From positions 1-51,274 of the forward strand of contig JBAZKM010000013.1 in assembly GCA_041650805.1 (NCBI GenBank): DNA of 51,274 nucleotides, in the 5' to 3' direction. Positions 43,794 to 51,274 of this stretch are shown here, in pieces. The position numbers were made by a program, and so were the translations under genes. Under the pieces are notes generated by a model. That model was not told the origin of the DNA and ran no database searches. It was given only the letters and a program-made list of their open reading frames with translations. Origin of the DNA: Candidatus Omnitrophota bacterium. GTDB taxonomy: Bacteria; Omnitrophota; Gorgyraeia; 2-01-FULL-45-10. How positions within the stretch are numbered: the stretch's first letter is position 1; each line of letters starts with the position of its first letter.

Positions 43794-44926
43794 AGGCGAT
43801 TTTTATCGTATCCGTTTTTCTCCTGTTTTATACGTACTTTTTCTACCCGCTCATCCTTGTGATCATCAGCAAGCTCAAGGTCCAACGCCCACAGCCCAAA
43901 GCAGAAGTGAGTTGCCCGGGCGTTTCGATGGTCGTAGCGGCATACAATGAGGAGAAGGTGATAAAGGAGAAGATAGAGAATTTTTTATCACTCGACTACC
44001 CTCCGGAGAAGATAGAGCTGGTGATCGGTTCGGACGGTTCGACCGATGGTACGGCGGATAGAGTAAGGCCGTTTATGGGTGCCAGGGTAAGATTGTTCGA
44101 GTTTTCCAAAAGACGGGGCAAGGCAGCCGTGTTGAACGATATAGTGAAAGAGGCTCAAAACCGGATAATACTATTTTCTGACGCGGATACGATGTATGAC
44201 AGGGAAGCCGTGTTGAAGCTCGGCAGACATTTTTCGGACGGTAGTACGGGCGGCGTCTGCGGCAGGTTGACGCTCTCCGAAACGGCCGGCTCTCTGGTAG
44301 AAGAGGGGCTTTACTGGAGATACGAAAATTTCATAAAGGAGAAAGAGTCGTCCATAAAGACGATAGCGGGGATAAACGGCCAGATATTCGCGGTAAGAAG
44401 AGAGCTCTTTGAAGATCTGCCGGAAGATGCCATAGCGGAAGACCAGGTAACGGGTGTGAGGATAATAGGGAAGGGGTACCGGATCCTCTTCGAGACCGGC
44501 GCGGCCGCGCATGAGCGCGCCGGGACCATGCGCGAGGAGTTCGAACGGAGGGCGCGTATAAGCGCGGGGAACTTTCAGTCGATAGCATATTCCATGCGCG
44601 CATTGAACCCGGCTTCCGGATTTTCCTCTTTTGCCCTATGGTCGCATAAAGTATTGAGATGGTGCGCCCCGTTCCTTCTGATAGCGGCATTCCTTTCCAA
44701 TATGGCCCTTGTCCGCGATCATCCATTCGCGGTCTTTTTCTACGCGCAGGTAGTTTTTTACTTGATTTCGATATCTCATTGTGCTTTAAATAAGTATTGT
44801 ATCGACGTACCGCTCTTCCGTGTGGCGGCATATTTTACATTGATGAACGCAGCCATACTGGCGGGGTTCTTCAGGTTTATAACAGGCGCACAGAAAGTGA
44901 CGTGGAATAGAAAATGCGGTACCTGA
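43790..44926 (+). CDS. Membrane-bound processive-type family 2 glycosyltransferase
   Basis: 378 residues from a GTG start in a GTGA overlap. A first membrane helix (about residues 3-24) precedes the GT-A domain VSMVVAAYNEEKVI, VIGSDGSTDGTAD, ILFSDADTMYDR; IAEDQVTGVRI holds the catalytic base, and RRARISAGNFQSI replaces the usual Q-x-x-R-W. Two or three further helices close the protein. This is the layout of hyaluronan/poly-GlcNAc synthase-like GT2 enzymes. It may polymerise or add a single sugar. Overlaps the ALG7-like gene by 13 bp. Confidence 0.88.
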   Translation: MKAIFIVSVFLLFYTYFFYPLILVIISKLKVQRPQPKAEVSCPGVSMVVAAYNEEKVIKEKIENFLSLDYPPEKIELVIGSDGSTDGTADRVRPFMGARVRLFEFSKRRGKAAVLNDIVKEAQNRIILFSDADTMYDREAVLKLGRHFSDGSTGGVCGRLTLSETAGSLVEEGLYWRYENFIKEKESSIKTIAGINGQIFAVRRELFEDLPEDAIAEDQVTGVRIIGKGYRILFETGAAAHERAGTMREEFERRARISAGNFQSIAYSMRALNPASGFSSFALWSHKVLRWCAPFLLIAAFLSNMALVRDHPFAVFFYAQVVFYLISISHCALNKYCIDVPLFRVAAYFTLMNAAILAGFFRFITGAQKVTWNRKCGT

Positions 44927-45918
44927 TATTGTACGTCTTTATCTTTTCGGCAAGTTTTATCGTTACGCTTGCCGGAACGCACGTCCTGATACGCAAACTC
45001 CGTTTTTTGCGCGAGGTCGATGCGGAAGATTCTCGCATGTTCTTCGGCCGCGACATGGCAAAGCCGGGCGATGTCTATATACCCACGATGGGAGGGATCG
45101 CGATCGCGTTAGGCCTGGTCATCTCGTTGCTCCTGTCATTAAAAGTCATCGACGGCGACAATGCCGCGGATCTCATGGCGGGGTTGATCACTATAATACT
45201 CATCGCGCTCATAGGCGTCTTCGACGACATACTTATTGTCAGGAGGATCTGGCGTATCCTGCTTCCTGGCATGGCCGCCCTTCCTCTAATAATGGTAGAT
45301 TCCGACCCGACGAAGATAGATATTTTCGGTTATGTTCTGGAGATCAGCCGGTTTTATTCATACACCATAATATTGATAGGCGTGATAACCTGCGCAAACC
45401 TTGTGAACATACTGGCCGGATTTAACGGTCTCGAGGCGGGTTGCGGCGCTATCGCATGCGCTTCTTTATTTGCGGTTTCAGCGATGCTGATGAAGATGGA
45501 ACCATATAAGTATTCGGCATCGTCATCGATGATAGCTTTGACCATGTGCGCGGCGTGCCTGGCGTTCCTCGTCTTCAACTGGTACCCGGCGAAGATATTT
45601 CCGGGTAATGTCGGGACATATACAATAGGAGCCGCGATAGCTAGCGTCGTCATCATAGGCGATATGGAGAAGGCCGGGGTCATAGCCCTCACGCCGCAGG
45701 TAGCGGAGTTCTTTTTGAAGATGAGGGGAGGCTTCAGGGCGGCGAATTTCGGTATGCTTGTGAACGGTACCCTGAAATATGAAGGTAAGGTCTACTCCCT
45801 GACCCACCTTTTCATGAAGTACACAAAAGTAAGCGAGAGACGTCTCGTCGGATATATACTCGGGCTTCAGGCGGTCTTCGGGATGGTCGCTATCTGGAGT
45901 GTCTTCTGGTACAGATGA
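44914..45918 (+). CDS. ALG7/AglH-like polyprenyl-phosphate GlcNAc-1-phosphate transferase
   Basis: 334 residues with about ten membrane helices. PTMGGIAIALG, GVFDDILIVRR, NLVNILAGFNGLEAG and FNWYPAKIFPGNVGTYTIG follow the order of the MraY/WecA family, but the AGFNGLEAG and FNWYPAKIFPG wording matches archaeal AglH and eukaryotic ALG7 more than bacterial WecA. The enzyme moves a HexNAc-1-phosphate onto a polyprenyl phosphate to start a glycan. The loop that usually reads GD-x-G(S/T) has Asn (FPGNVGT). Last gene of the 24-gene run; the convergent signalling gene ends 6 bp away. Confidence 0.87.
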   Translation: MRYLILYVFIFSASFIVTLAGTHVLIRKLRFLREVDAEDSRMFFGRDMAKPGDVYIPTMGGIAIALGLVISLLLSLKVIDGDNAADLMAGLITIILIALIGVFDDILIVRRIWRILLPGMAALPLIMVDSDPTKIDIFGYVLEISRFYSYTIILIGVITCANLVNILAGFNGLEAGCGAIACASLFAVSAMLMKMEPYKYSASSSMIALTMCAACLAFLVFNWYPAKIFPGNVGTYTIGAAIASVVIIGDMEKAGVIALTPQVAEFFLKMRGGFRAANFGMLVNGTLKYEGKVYSLTHLFMKYTKVSERRLVGYILGLQAVFGMVAIWSVFWYR

Positions 45919-45924
45919 AGAGGG

Positions 45925-47247
45925 TCACGCGGCCCTTCGGTCGAGGACGAAGACGCTTCCTTTCGTCTCTTTCGCTTTCGTCTTCACGCCCACGGCTATA
46001 TTGGTCAATTCCGCGTAGCTTGATATGTCGCGGATCGCGTTTGATACTCCTGCCATCGATATGCTCATGATAGGGAATTTTACCATCTGGCCCTGCCGGT
46101 TCTTTTCCAGGATATAACCCAGGTCTATATCGTCCCTGGTATAGAATCCCCTGATCTTCTTGTCAAAATTTTCTACGATATAATCCGTGACCGCTTCCGA
46201 CCTGTCCGGGGACGTCACTATGAAGAAGTCGTCCCCTCCTTCATGGCCGAGAAAGTCGTCTGGGTTACCCTTTTCGGCAATGGCGTCCTGGAGCGTCTTC
46301 GCGGTGAACTTTATCACGTCATCGCCTTTGGATATCCCGTACTTGTCATTGTAGGCCTTGAAATTATCCAGGTCCGAATGGATGGCGACGAATTTCTCGT
46401 TGAGTCGGATCCTCTTCTCTACCTCTTCGCGGATCACGTTATTCCCGGGAAGTTTTGTGAGGGGGTTGGCATTCTCGGCGCGGTCCTTCATCTTCTGCAG
46501 CGCTATCGTCATCTCATTGAATGTCTCACCGAGCTCCTGGATCTCATCGCTCGTCTTTATCTTGACGCGCAGGTTGAGGTTGCCGCTTGAGATGTCCTTT
46601 GTGGCGAGGTTCAGTATCTTTATGGGACGGATTATCGTCTTCGACAGTATCATCCCCAGTATGAGGTTGGCTATTATTACGGCAATGATAGTGAATGTTA
46701 CGGGCGTGTAGATCTCCCTCAGGGCCATCTGGAGGTTCCCCAGCTGGTAGGTGACCTCCGCCACGTAGGGGAACTCCTCATCCACGAAGAGGGGGATGAA
46801 TATGTCGATATGCTGTTTGCGCACATCGACGTATGAACAGAACCATTTTTCCTTGGCTTCCGATTTTGATATGTCGCATGCGCGCCGCAGGTCCTCCGGG
46901 ACAACGTTCTTCTGTGCCGCGTAAACGGGGTCGTTGGAGGTGACTATATTGCCCTTTTTGTCAAATACCGATATCCTGTCGACGACCCTCTCTTTGGCAA
47001 GCGACTCCACCGCTATGCGGAATAGGATAGAGGGGTCCTGCTGTATGGTGGGATCCTTGAGGAGGTTCTCCAGGGTATTCTTGACTATTATCGCGCCGAG
47101 CCGGGACCTGTAGGAATTATAGGATGTCATCACGGTCAGCTGGTTCTTCGCCTCTATGGCCGTAAAGACGAATATGAAGAAGATAGAAAAAACGACCATG
47201 AGGGTCGTTATCCTTACCTGTAGCGTTGTTTTTGCCAAACCGGCCAC
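45925..47247 (-). CDS. Membrane sensor with HAMP and GGDEF-type domain
   Basis: 440 residues from GTG 47247, with AAAGGAG 5 bp before it. A membrane helix (about residues 11-33), an extracytoplasmic domain of about 145 residues, a second helix (about 180-200), a HAMP linker (SKTIIRPIKILNLATKDISS) and a GGDEF domain of the NPLTKLPGNN subfamily. The active-site loop reads GGDDF (G337-F341) instead of GG(D/E)EF, and the inhibitory RxxD site upstream is missing (NPDD). It may make cyclic di-GMP, or be a degenerate sensor or effector. Placed beside envelope genes and convergent with the glycan operon. Confidence 0.88.
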   Translation of the reverse strand: MAGLAKTTLQVRITTLMVVFSIFFIFVFTAIEAKNQLTVMTSYNSYRSRLGAIIVKNTLENLLKDPTIQQDPSILFRIAVESLAKERVVDRISVFDKKGNIVTSNDPVYAAQKNVVPEDLRRACDISKSEAKEKWFCSYVDVRKQHIDIFIPLFVDEEFPYVAEVTYQLGNLQMALREIYTPVTFTIIAVIIANLILGMILSKTIIRPIKILNLATKDISSGNLNLRVKIKTSDEIQELGETFNEMTIALQKMKDRAENANPLTKLPGNNVIREEVEKRIRLNEKFVAIHSDLDNFKAYNDKYGISKGDDVIKFTAKTLQDAIAEKGNPDDFLGHEGGDDFFIVTSPDRSEAVTDYIVENFDKKIRGFYTRDDIDLGYILEKNRQGQMVKFPIMSISMAGVSNAIRDISSYAELTNIAVGVKTKAKETKGSVFVLDRRAA

Positions 47248-47257
47248 AGCATCTCCT

Positions 47258-47292
47258 TTATTTCTGATTATATTACCATATTTTTCACGATT
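47258..47292 (-). promoter_or_regulatory. Possible minus-strand promoter for the GGDEF gene
   Basis: Reading the minus strand there is TTGCAA followed, 19 bp later, by TATAAT and then AAAGGAG and the GTG start. The -10 is good but the spacer is longer than usual, so support is limited. Confidence 0.35.
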
Positions 47293-47328
47293 TGCAATAC
47301 AAATATTGATTTATTTCTCCCCCTTGCC

Positions 47329-47357
47329 TTGACAGGCAGGAGAAGATAGGATATACT
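47329..47357 (+). promoter_or_regulatory. Consensus sigma-70-type promoter for the TPR operon
   Basis: TTGACA at 47329-47334 and TATACT at 47352-47357, spacer 17 bp: the same boxes as at 2162-2190. The leader to the GTG start at 47444 is about 80 nt and strongly AT-rich, with no clear hairpin. Confidence 0.82.
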
Positions 47358-47443
47358 TAATGAAAGTTTATATTGATATATATTAGGTTATATTATTACA
47401 TAGATATTGCTATTATAGATAGATTTTACGCGTTGAGAGGAAA

Positions 47444-49393
47444 GTGGAAAAAACTCCCCTTAAGCAGAGCTGGCAGGTAGCGCGGGTCTTCATCTGGCTT
47501 TTTGTCATATTAGCGCTGGTCGTGGCTTTCTTTTTCACTTACAATACCTACCTCATAGATACCTCGCTTGAAAATCTGAAGTTCTCGCTCAGTAAGGTTT
47601 CCGCAGCACGGACGATCGAGGAGACGCGCGACCTGAAGATGGTCCTCGGCGAGGCCCTCATAAAAGAGGTCTCCGCCGAAAAACTTGATACTGCGAGCGT
47701 CGTGAACCTGGAATTCGGGCAGAATATAATCGCGGAAGCCAAGATAAAGGACCAGTTAAAAGACCTGAGGACTATCCTCACCAGCGTCGTAAAGAGCAAA
47801 GAGGCCAAAAGGTCAAAAGTCCTGCTGGCCCTGGACGCCCTTAATGAGAAAGTGCGACGGGCTATGGTGTGGGTCCAGTTCAGGATACGCGGTAAGGCGA
47901 AGCCGGGCGTTGAAGTGAAGGATACCGCTCTCCTGGATAAGGCGCGCGAATCGGAGGCGGCCTGGCAGATGGAGGACGCCATCGCAAGCTACAACGCCTT
48001 CATATCGCAATACCCCGACTACAAGGACATAGGGTGGGTGAGACTGAGGCTGGGGTATGCGAACCTGAAGATGGGGGAACTGAAAAGGGCTGAAAAGATA
48101 TTCTCCGAGGTCGCTAATTCTTATTTAGGTTCCGAAGAGACGCTTGTGGCGCGGAGATTTCTCGTCACCATAAATAATATAAAGCGGTCCCTCAAGGAGA
48201 AAGATGTGCTGCTTAATAAGCTCGCCGCTGCGAAGACAGAGATCGAGCGCCAGAAGATCTATTACGACATAGGCGTCATAGACACATACAATTATAACCT
48301 CGGTTCCGCCCGCGATTTCTTCAGAAAGGCCATAGAGATAGACCCGAAGAGCCTCCTGGCGCAGAAGGCCCAGTTCAATATCGGCTGGTCCCTTAAGTTC
48401 CAGAACGACCTTGAAAAGAGCGCGCTTGTCTTCGAGGACGTCATAAACATATATGCCAAAGGCGATATAGTGCTGAACGCCAAATATCAGCTCGCAGACG
48501 CTTACCACAAGGGCGGTAAGTACGAAGAGGCGATCAAGATATATAAAAAGATAGCGCAGGATTACAAAGACAAGCCGATAGCACCGCTGGCGCAATTCCA
48601 GGCGGGCTACTCTTATCTCTATAATATGAACGACCCTATACAGGCGAGCGACGCGTTCAAAGAATTGAACAGCGAATTCAAATCGAGCGCGCTCGCCAGC
48701 TATGCCTCCCTGGACCTTGTTCCCAGTTTGGAATCGCGTTTCAGGGATTTTGCCTTTTCTCTTCTGATGGAGGGCAAATACGATAAGGCGAGAGAGGCGT
48801 TCGTCAAGGCGATCGAGGTGAACGCGAAAGACGCATGGGCCCATGGCGGCCTCGGCAGCTCCCATACCAAGCTTGGAAATATAAGAGACGGTGTCCTGGA
48901 GACCCGGACGAGCATACAGATCCTCCCCGATGAATATACCTATTCTGCCCTCGGTTTTTGTCTCGAGATGGAAGGGAAGGCGAAGGATGCCATAGAGGCT
49001 TACAAAAAAGCGGTCGAGAAGAATAAAAATTTCATGCCTGCCCGCAACAATATGGGACGCCTGTATGAGATGGAGGCGCGGTACGACGAAGCTATCGCAG
49101 AGTACAAAGAGGTATTGCGTATAGACCCGAATTATTCCTGCGGATGGAACAATTTAGGCCACGCATACTGGATCAAGGGAGAGGCGCTCCTGGCCATAGA
49201 AGCGTTCCGTAAGGCGACGGATCTGAAGCCGAGCTGCGTCGAGGCGCATTATAACCTCGGCCTCGCATTGAATGTGCTGCGTAGAGAAGAAGAGGCAATA
49301 ATGGAGCTCAAGGCAGCCCTTAAGATAATGCCGGACCTGAAGGAAGCGAGGGACGAACTCGAGAGGATAGCGGGCGGCGCCGCTAGGATATAG
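47444..49393 (+). CDS. Membrane-anchored TPR protein
   Basis: 649 residues from a GTG start with GAGAGGAAA before it. One membrane helix (about residues 10-35) then about 130 residues of charged helix, followed by many tetratricopeptide-like helix pairs from about residue 165 to the end (for example YYDIGVIDTYNYNLGSARDF, AWAHGGLGSSHTKLGN, GWNNLGHAYWIKGEALLAIE). The C-terminal units are closest to the 34-residue TPR consensus. TPR proteins bind partners; with a membrane anchor and secreted neighbours, an envelope assembly or scaffold role is likely, partner unknown. The next gene starts at its final base. Confidence 0.85.
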   Translation: MEKTPLKQSWQVARVFIWLFVILALVVAFFFTYNTYLIDTSLENLKFSLSKVSAARTIEETRDLKMVLGEALIKEVSAEKLDTASVVNLEFGQNIIAEAKIKDQLKDLRTILTSVVKSKEAKRSKVLLALDALNEKVRRAMVWVQFRIRGKAKPGVEVKDTALLDKARESEAAWQMEDAIASYNAFISQYPDYKDIGWVRLRLGYANLKMGELKRAEKIFSEVANSYLGSEETLVARRFLVTINNIKRSLKEKDVLLNKLAAAKTEIERQKIYYDIGVIDTYNYNLGSARDFFRKAIEIDPKSLLAQKAQFNIGWSLKFQNDLEKSALVFEDVINIYAKGDIVLNAKYQLADAYHKGGKYEEAIKIYKKIAQDYKDKPIAPLAQFQAGYSYLYNMNDPIQASDAFKELNSEFKSSALASYASLDLVPSLESRFRDFAFSLLMEGKYDKAREAFVKAIEVNAKDAWAHGGLGSSHTKLGNIRDGVLETRTSIQILPDEYTYSALGFCLEMEGKAKDAIEAYKKAVEKNKNFMPARNNMGRLYEMEARYDEAIAEYKEVLRIDPNYSCGWNNLGHAYWIKGEALLAIEAFRKATDLKPSCVEAHYNLGLALNVLRREEEAIMELKAALKIMPDLKEARDELERIAGGAARI

Positions 49394-50118
49394 TGGATAA
49401 AATATATCGCCCGGTTAAGAGAGCGGTTACCGTCTTTGTGGCCTTATCCGTTTTTCTTGCTGCTCCGGCCGGCCTGGCCCAGGAGAAGGAAAGAGAGGCG
49501 GTTAAGAAAGGCGCCCCGGCGATAACTCAGGGGGAGGTAGCCCGCCTCATAGGGACGGAGATGGCGATCAAAGAAAATTTTATTGAAAGGCTGAAGGATA
49601 TGGGGATAACGCCTTTGGGTGAATGGAGCGCAGAGAAACCGTTGACTAAAGAGAGTTTCGATGCGATACTTCTGCGTGTCGCAAGGCGCAGCCCTGTCGC
49701 GGAAAATATGGAGCCCGATAAGTTGCTCGAAAAGATGGGGCTCCCGCCGCGGGACGTATCGTCGGAGGGTGTCAAAAAGATCATGGCAAGCGACGCATTC
49801 CGGAAGACCGTCATAAATCCGCGGCTCATACTCTGTCCGCCGATACTGCCTTTCCCGCCGGTCTATAAGATAGAGACGACCGTATCGAAGGATATATTGA
49901 GCGAAAAGGACATCTCAACGGGGATATTGACGGTCCCTTCGGCGGCGGTGGAGTTGCCGCCGGGTCCGGGACCTGTCGATGATGTCGTGCCCGATGACGA
50001 CGATGACGACGTGGTCGATGATGACGTAATACCCGATGACGATGATGTGGTCGTTGATGATATCGCGCCGGACGACATTGTGCCCGATGATGTAGTAGAT
50101 GATGTAAGTAACCCTTAA
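49393..50118 (+). CDS. Secreted protein with Asp/Val-rich acidic tail
   Basis: 241 residues from a GTG start that shares a base with the TPR gene stop. The signal peptide has KRAVTVFVALSVFLAAPAG and likely cleavage after GLA near residue 29. A middle region (about residues 30-170) has helix-like sequence including TQGEVARLIGTEMAI and PLTKESFDAILL, with PRDVSSEGVKKIM later; family not recognised. From about residue 193 the protein is almost only Asp, Val, Pro and Ile in PDD/VDD repeats (about 19 Asp in the last 45), which could bind divalent cations or form a disordered spacer. Function unknown. Confidence 0.75.
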   Translation: MDKIYRPVKRAVTVFVALSVFLAAPAGLAQEKEREAVKKGAPAITQGEVARLIGTEMAIKENFIERLKDMGITPLGEWSAEKPLTKESFDAILLRVARRSPVAENMEPDKLLEKMGLPPRDVSSEGVKKIMASDAFRKTVINPRLILCPPILPFPPVYKIETTVSKDILSEKDISTGILTVPSAAVELPPGPGPVDDVVPDDDDDDVVDDDVIPDDDDVVVDDIAPDDIVPDDVVDDVSNP

Positions 50119-50144
50119 GTGCGGCATTTCTCTATTGCGAAAAT

Positions 50145-51274
50145 ATGATAACGATGAATAACAGGCGATTACTGATAGGTCTACGTTTGTATGGGGCGCT
50201 TACCTGCGCGGCGCTCTTCTCTCTTATTCCCTCCGGTTGGGCGGAAGACGGGCATGTAGCCGTTTCGTCAGAATCCCAGACGCTGGTCATAGACAAGACC
50301 GATAGGGAAGACGCCGATGCCGGGGCCGAACGGGTAAAGAGTTATCTTGAAAAGGCGAGGGAGGCATATAAGAAAGGGAGCCACAAGCTCGTTGTGCTCG
50401 AGAGCTACAAGGTGCTCCTGGAAGACCCGGAGAATGCCGAAGCGAAAGAGTTTATCGCGAAATCGGAACGCAAGGCAAAACTTGTGCAGGAGAGAAGGAA
50501 GATCGACGAGCCCAGACAATATGAGCGGGAGACAAAGATAGCGGAGGATAAGCGTAAGAAAGAAGAGGCCGCACAGAAAGAGGCCGATAGAAAGGCCCGC
50601 ATCGAAGAGGAGAAGGCGAGGGCAGCCGAAGAGAAACGCCTTGCCGACGAAGTCAATAGAGCCAGAGAAGAGGCAAAGCTCAAGGCCGAAGAAGAACGCA
50701 AGGCAAAGATAGCCGAGGAAAGGCGCCTGAGAGATGAGGTCAACCGCGCCAAGGAAGAGGTAAGGCGTAAAGACGAGGAAGCCCGCAAGACAAAACTCGC
50801 CGAAGAGAGATGGATCGCCGATAAGGCCAGGAAGGCCAAAGAGATCGAGAAGCTCCAGGCAGAAGAGGCCCGTAAGGCCAAACTCGCCGAAGAGAAACGC
50901 CTCGCCGATGAAGCCAGGAAAGCCAAAGAGGCAGAGAAACTGCAGGCCGAAGAATCTCGCAAAGCCAAGATCGCCGAAGAGAAACGCCTCGCAGATGAAG
51001 CCAGAATAGCCAAGGAAGAAGCGCTCCGTAAAGCCGAAGAGGCCCGTAAGGCAAAGCTCGCCGAAGAGAAACGCCTCGCCGATGAAGCCAGGAAAGCCAA
51101 AGAGGCAGAGAAACTGCAGGCCGAAGAATCTCGCAAAGCCAAACTTGCCGAAGAGAAACGCCTCGCAGATGAAGCCAGAATAGCCAAGGAAGAAGCGCTC
51201 CGTAAAGCCGAAGAGGCCCGTAAGGCAAAGCTCGTCGAAGAGAAACGCCTCGCAGATGAAGCCAGAATAGCCAA
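50145..51274 (+). CDS. Secreted protein with long charged helix, 3' partial
   Basis: At least 376 residues, running off the window. A signal peptide (RLLIGLRLYGALTCAALFS, cleavage probably after GWA) starts from ATG 50145 or 50154; no clear ribosome-binding site. Residues about 60-115 look like a TPR-like helix pair (KSYLEKAREAYKKGSHKL). From about residue 125 the sequence is nearly all Lys, Arg, Glu and Ala in E/K alternation, with no visible stop to the end. This composition fits a single stable alpha helix or a coiled coil, as in the middle domain of TolA-like proteins. It could span the periplasm. Function unknown; third gene of the TPR operon. Confidence 0.8.
   Translation, partial: MITMNNRRLLIGLRLYGALTCAALFSLIPSGWAEDGHVAVSSESQTLVIDKTDREDADAGAERVKSYLEKAREAYKKGSHKLVVLESYKVLLEDPENAEAKEFIAKSERKAKLVQERRKIDEPRQYERETKIAEDKRKKEEAAQKEADRKARIEEEKARAAEEKRLADEVNRAREEAKLKAEEERKAKIAEERRLRDEVNRAKEEVRRKDEEARKTKLAEERWIADKARKAKEIEKLQAEEARKAKLAEEKRLADEARKAKEAEKLQAEESRKAKIAEEKRLADEARIAKEEALRKAEEARKAKLAEEKRLADEARKAKEAEKLQAEESRKAKLAEEKRLADEARIAKEEALRKAEEARKAKLVEEKRLADEARIA
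50883..51274 (+). repeat. 174-bp coding tandem repeat (58-residue helix units)
   Basis: Unit 1 (50883-51056) and unit 2 (51057-51230) are almost identical at DNA level over 174 bp, differing at only a few bases (for example ATC/CTT near residue 31 of the unit), and a third unit begins before the window ends. The unit encodes KLAEEKRLADEARKAKEAEK and onward, closing with RKAEEARKA. Near identity suggests recent expansion. Confidence 0.88.

Noticed and set aside
50405..51274. 289-codon Ser/Ala/Leu-rich open frame on the minus strand
   Set aside because: It mirrors the E/K/A-rich repeats of the plus-strand gene, which has a signal peptide and follows its operon; the antisense frame is a composition effect.

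Overview
The window (about 51 kb, moderate GC, tightly packed) looks like a piece of an anaerobic, Gram-negative-type (diderm) bacterial chromosome. Outer-membrane features are a beta-barrel-like protein with a C-terminal Phe, a GT9 heptosyltransferase-type enzyme and O-antigen ligase/polymerase-like proteins. Anaerobic features are the hydrogenase maturation genes, a NIL-ferredoxin and many radical SAM enzymes. Archaeal-flavoured genes (pyruvoyl-dependent arginine decarboxylase, an ALG7/AglH-like phosphoglycosyltransferase) and six cobalamin-binding-type radical SAM proteins in one glycan locus fit a candidate-phylum lineage such as Omnitrophota. That placement is inference; no rRNA gene is present.

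Layout. 1-2.1 kb: 3' end of a large repeat protein, closed by a near-ideal terminator. 2.1-4.1 kb: a consensus promoter, a beta-barrel-like outer membrane protein, and an HtpX-type membrane protease carrying an EF-hand loop. 4.1-6.7 kb: a MetE-core-like protein, agmatinase and pyruvoyl arginine decarboxylase (arginine to agmatine to putrescine). 6.7-11.3 kb: hypF (C-terminal domain only), hypC, hypD, hypE, then UPF0280 and NIL-ferredoxin genes tied to sulfide assimilation/homocysteine synthesis. A five-tract G-quadruplex motif lies between hypD and hypE.

11.3-45.9 kb is a surface-glycan locus. It opens with two tandem, highly similar O-antigen ligase/polymerase-like genes, then three genes on the minus strand (FkbM methyltransferase, GT2, GT39-like). 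From a divergent promoter region at 17.3 kb runs an unbroken series of 24 plus-strand genes over 28.5 kb with no gap above about 31 bp: a membrane protein, an aminotransferase/isopropylmalate-synthase-like/E1-alpha/E1-beta block, six B12-type radical SAM proteins, several glycosyltransferases and methyltransferases, a Wzx-like flippase, a deacetylase-methyltransferase fusion and an ALG7-like initiating transferase. Together these could start a glycan on a polyprenyl carrier, extend it, modify it (methylation, deacetylation, radical chemistry, a 2-oxoacid-derived group), flip it and polymerise or ligate it. The product cannot be read from sequence.

45.9-51.3 kb: a HAMP-GGDEF-type signalling protein on the minus strand; then, from a second consensus promoter, a TPR membrane protein, a secreted protein with an Asp-rich tail, and a secreted protein with a very long charged helix built from 58-residue repeats that runs off the end. 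No tRNA, rRNA, CRISPR array or insertion sequence was seen, and no gene-free stretch exceeds 300 bases.
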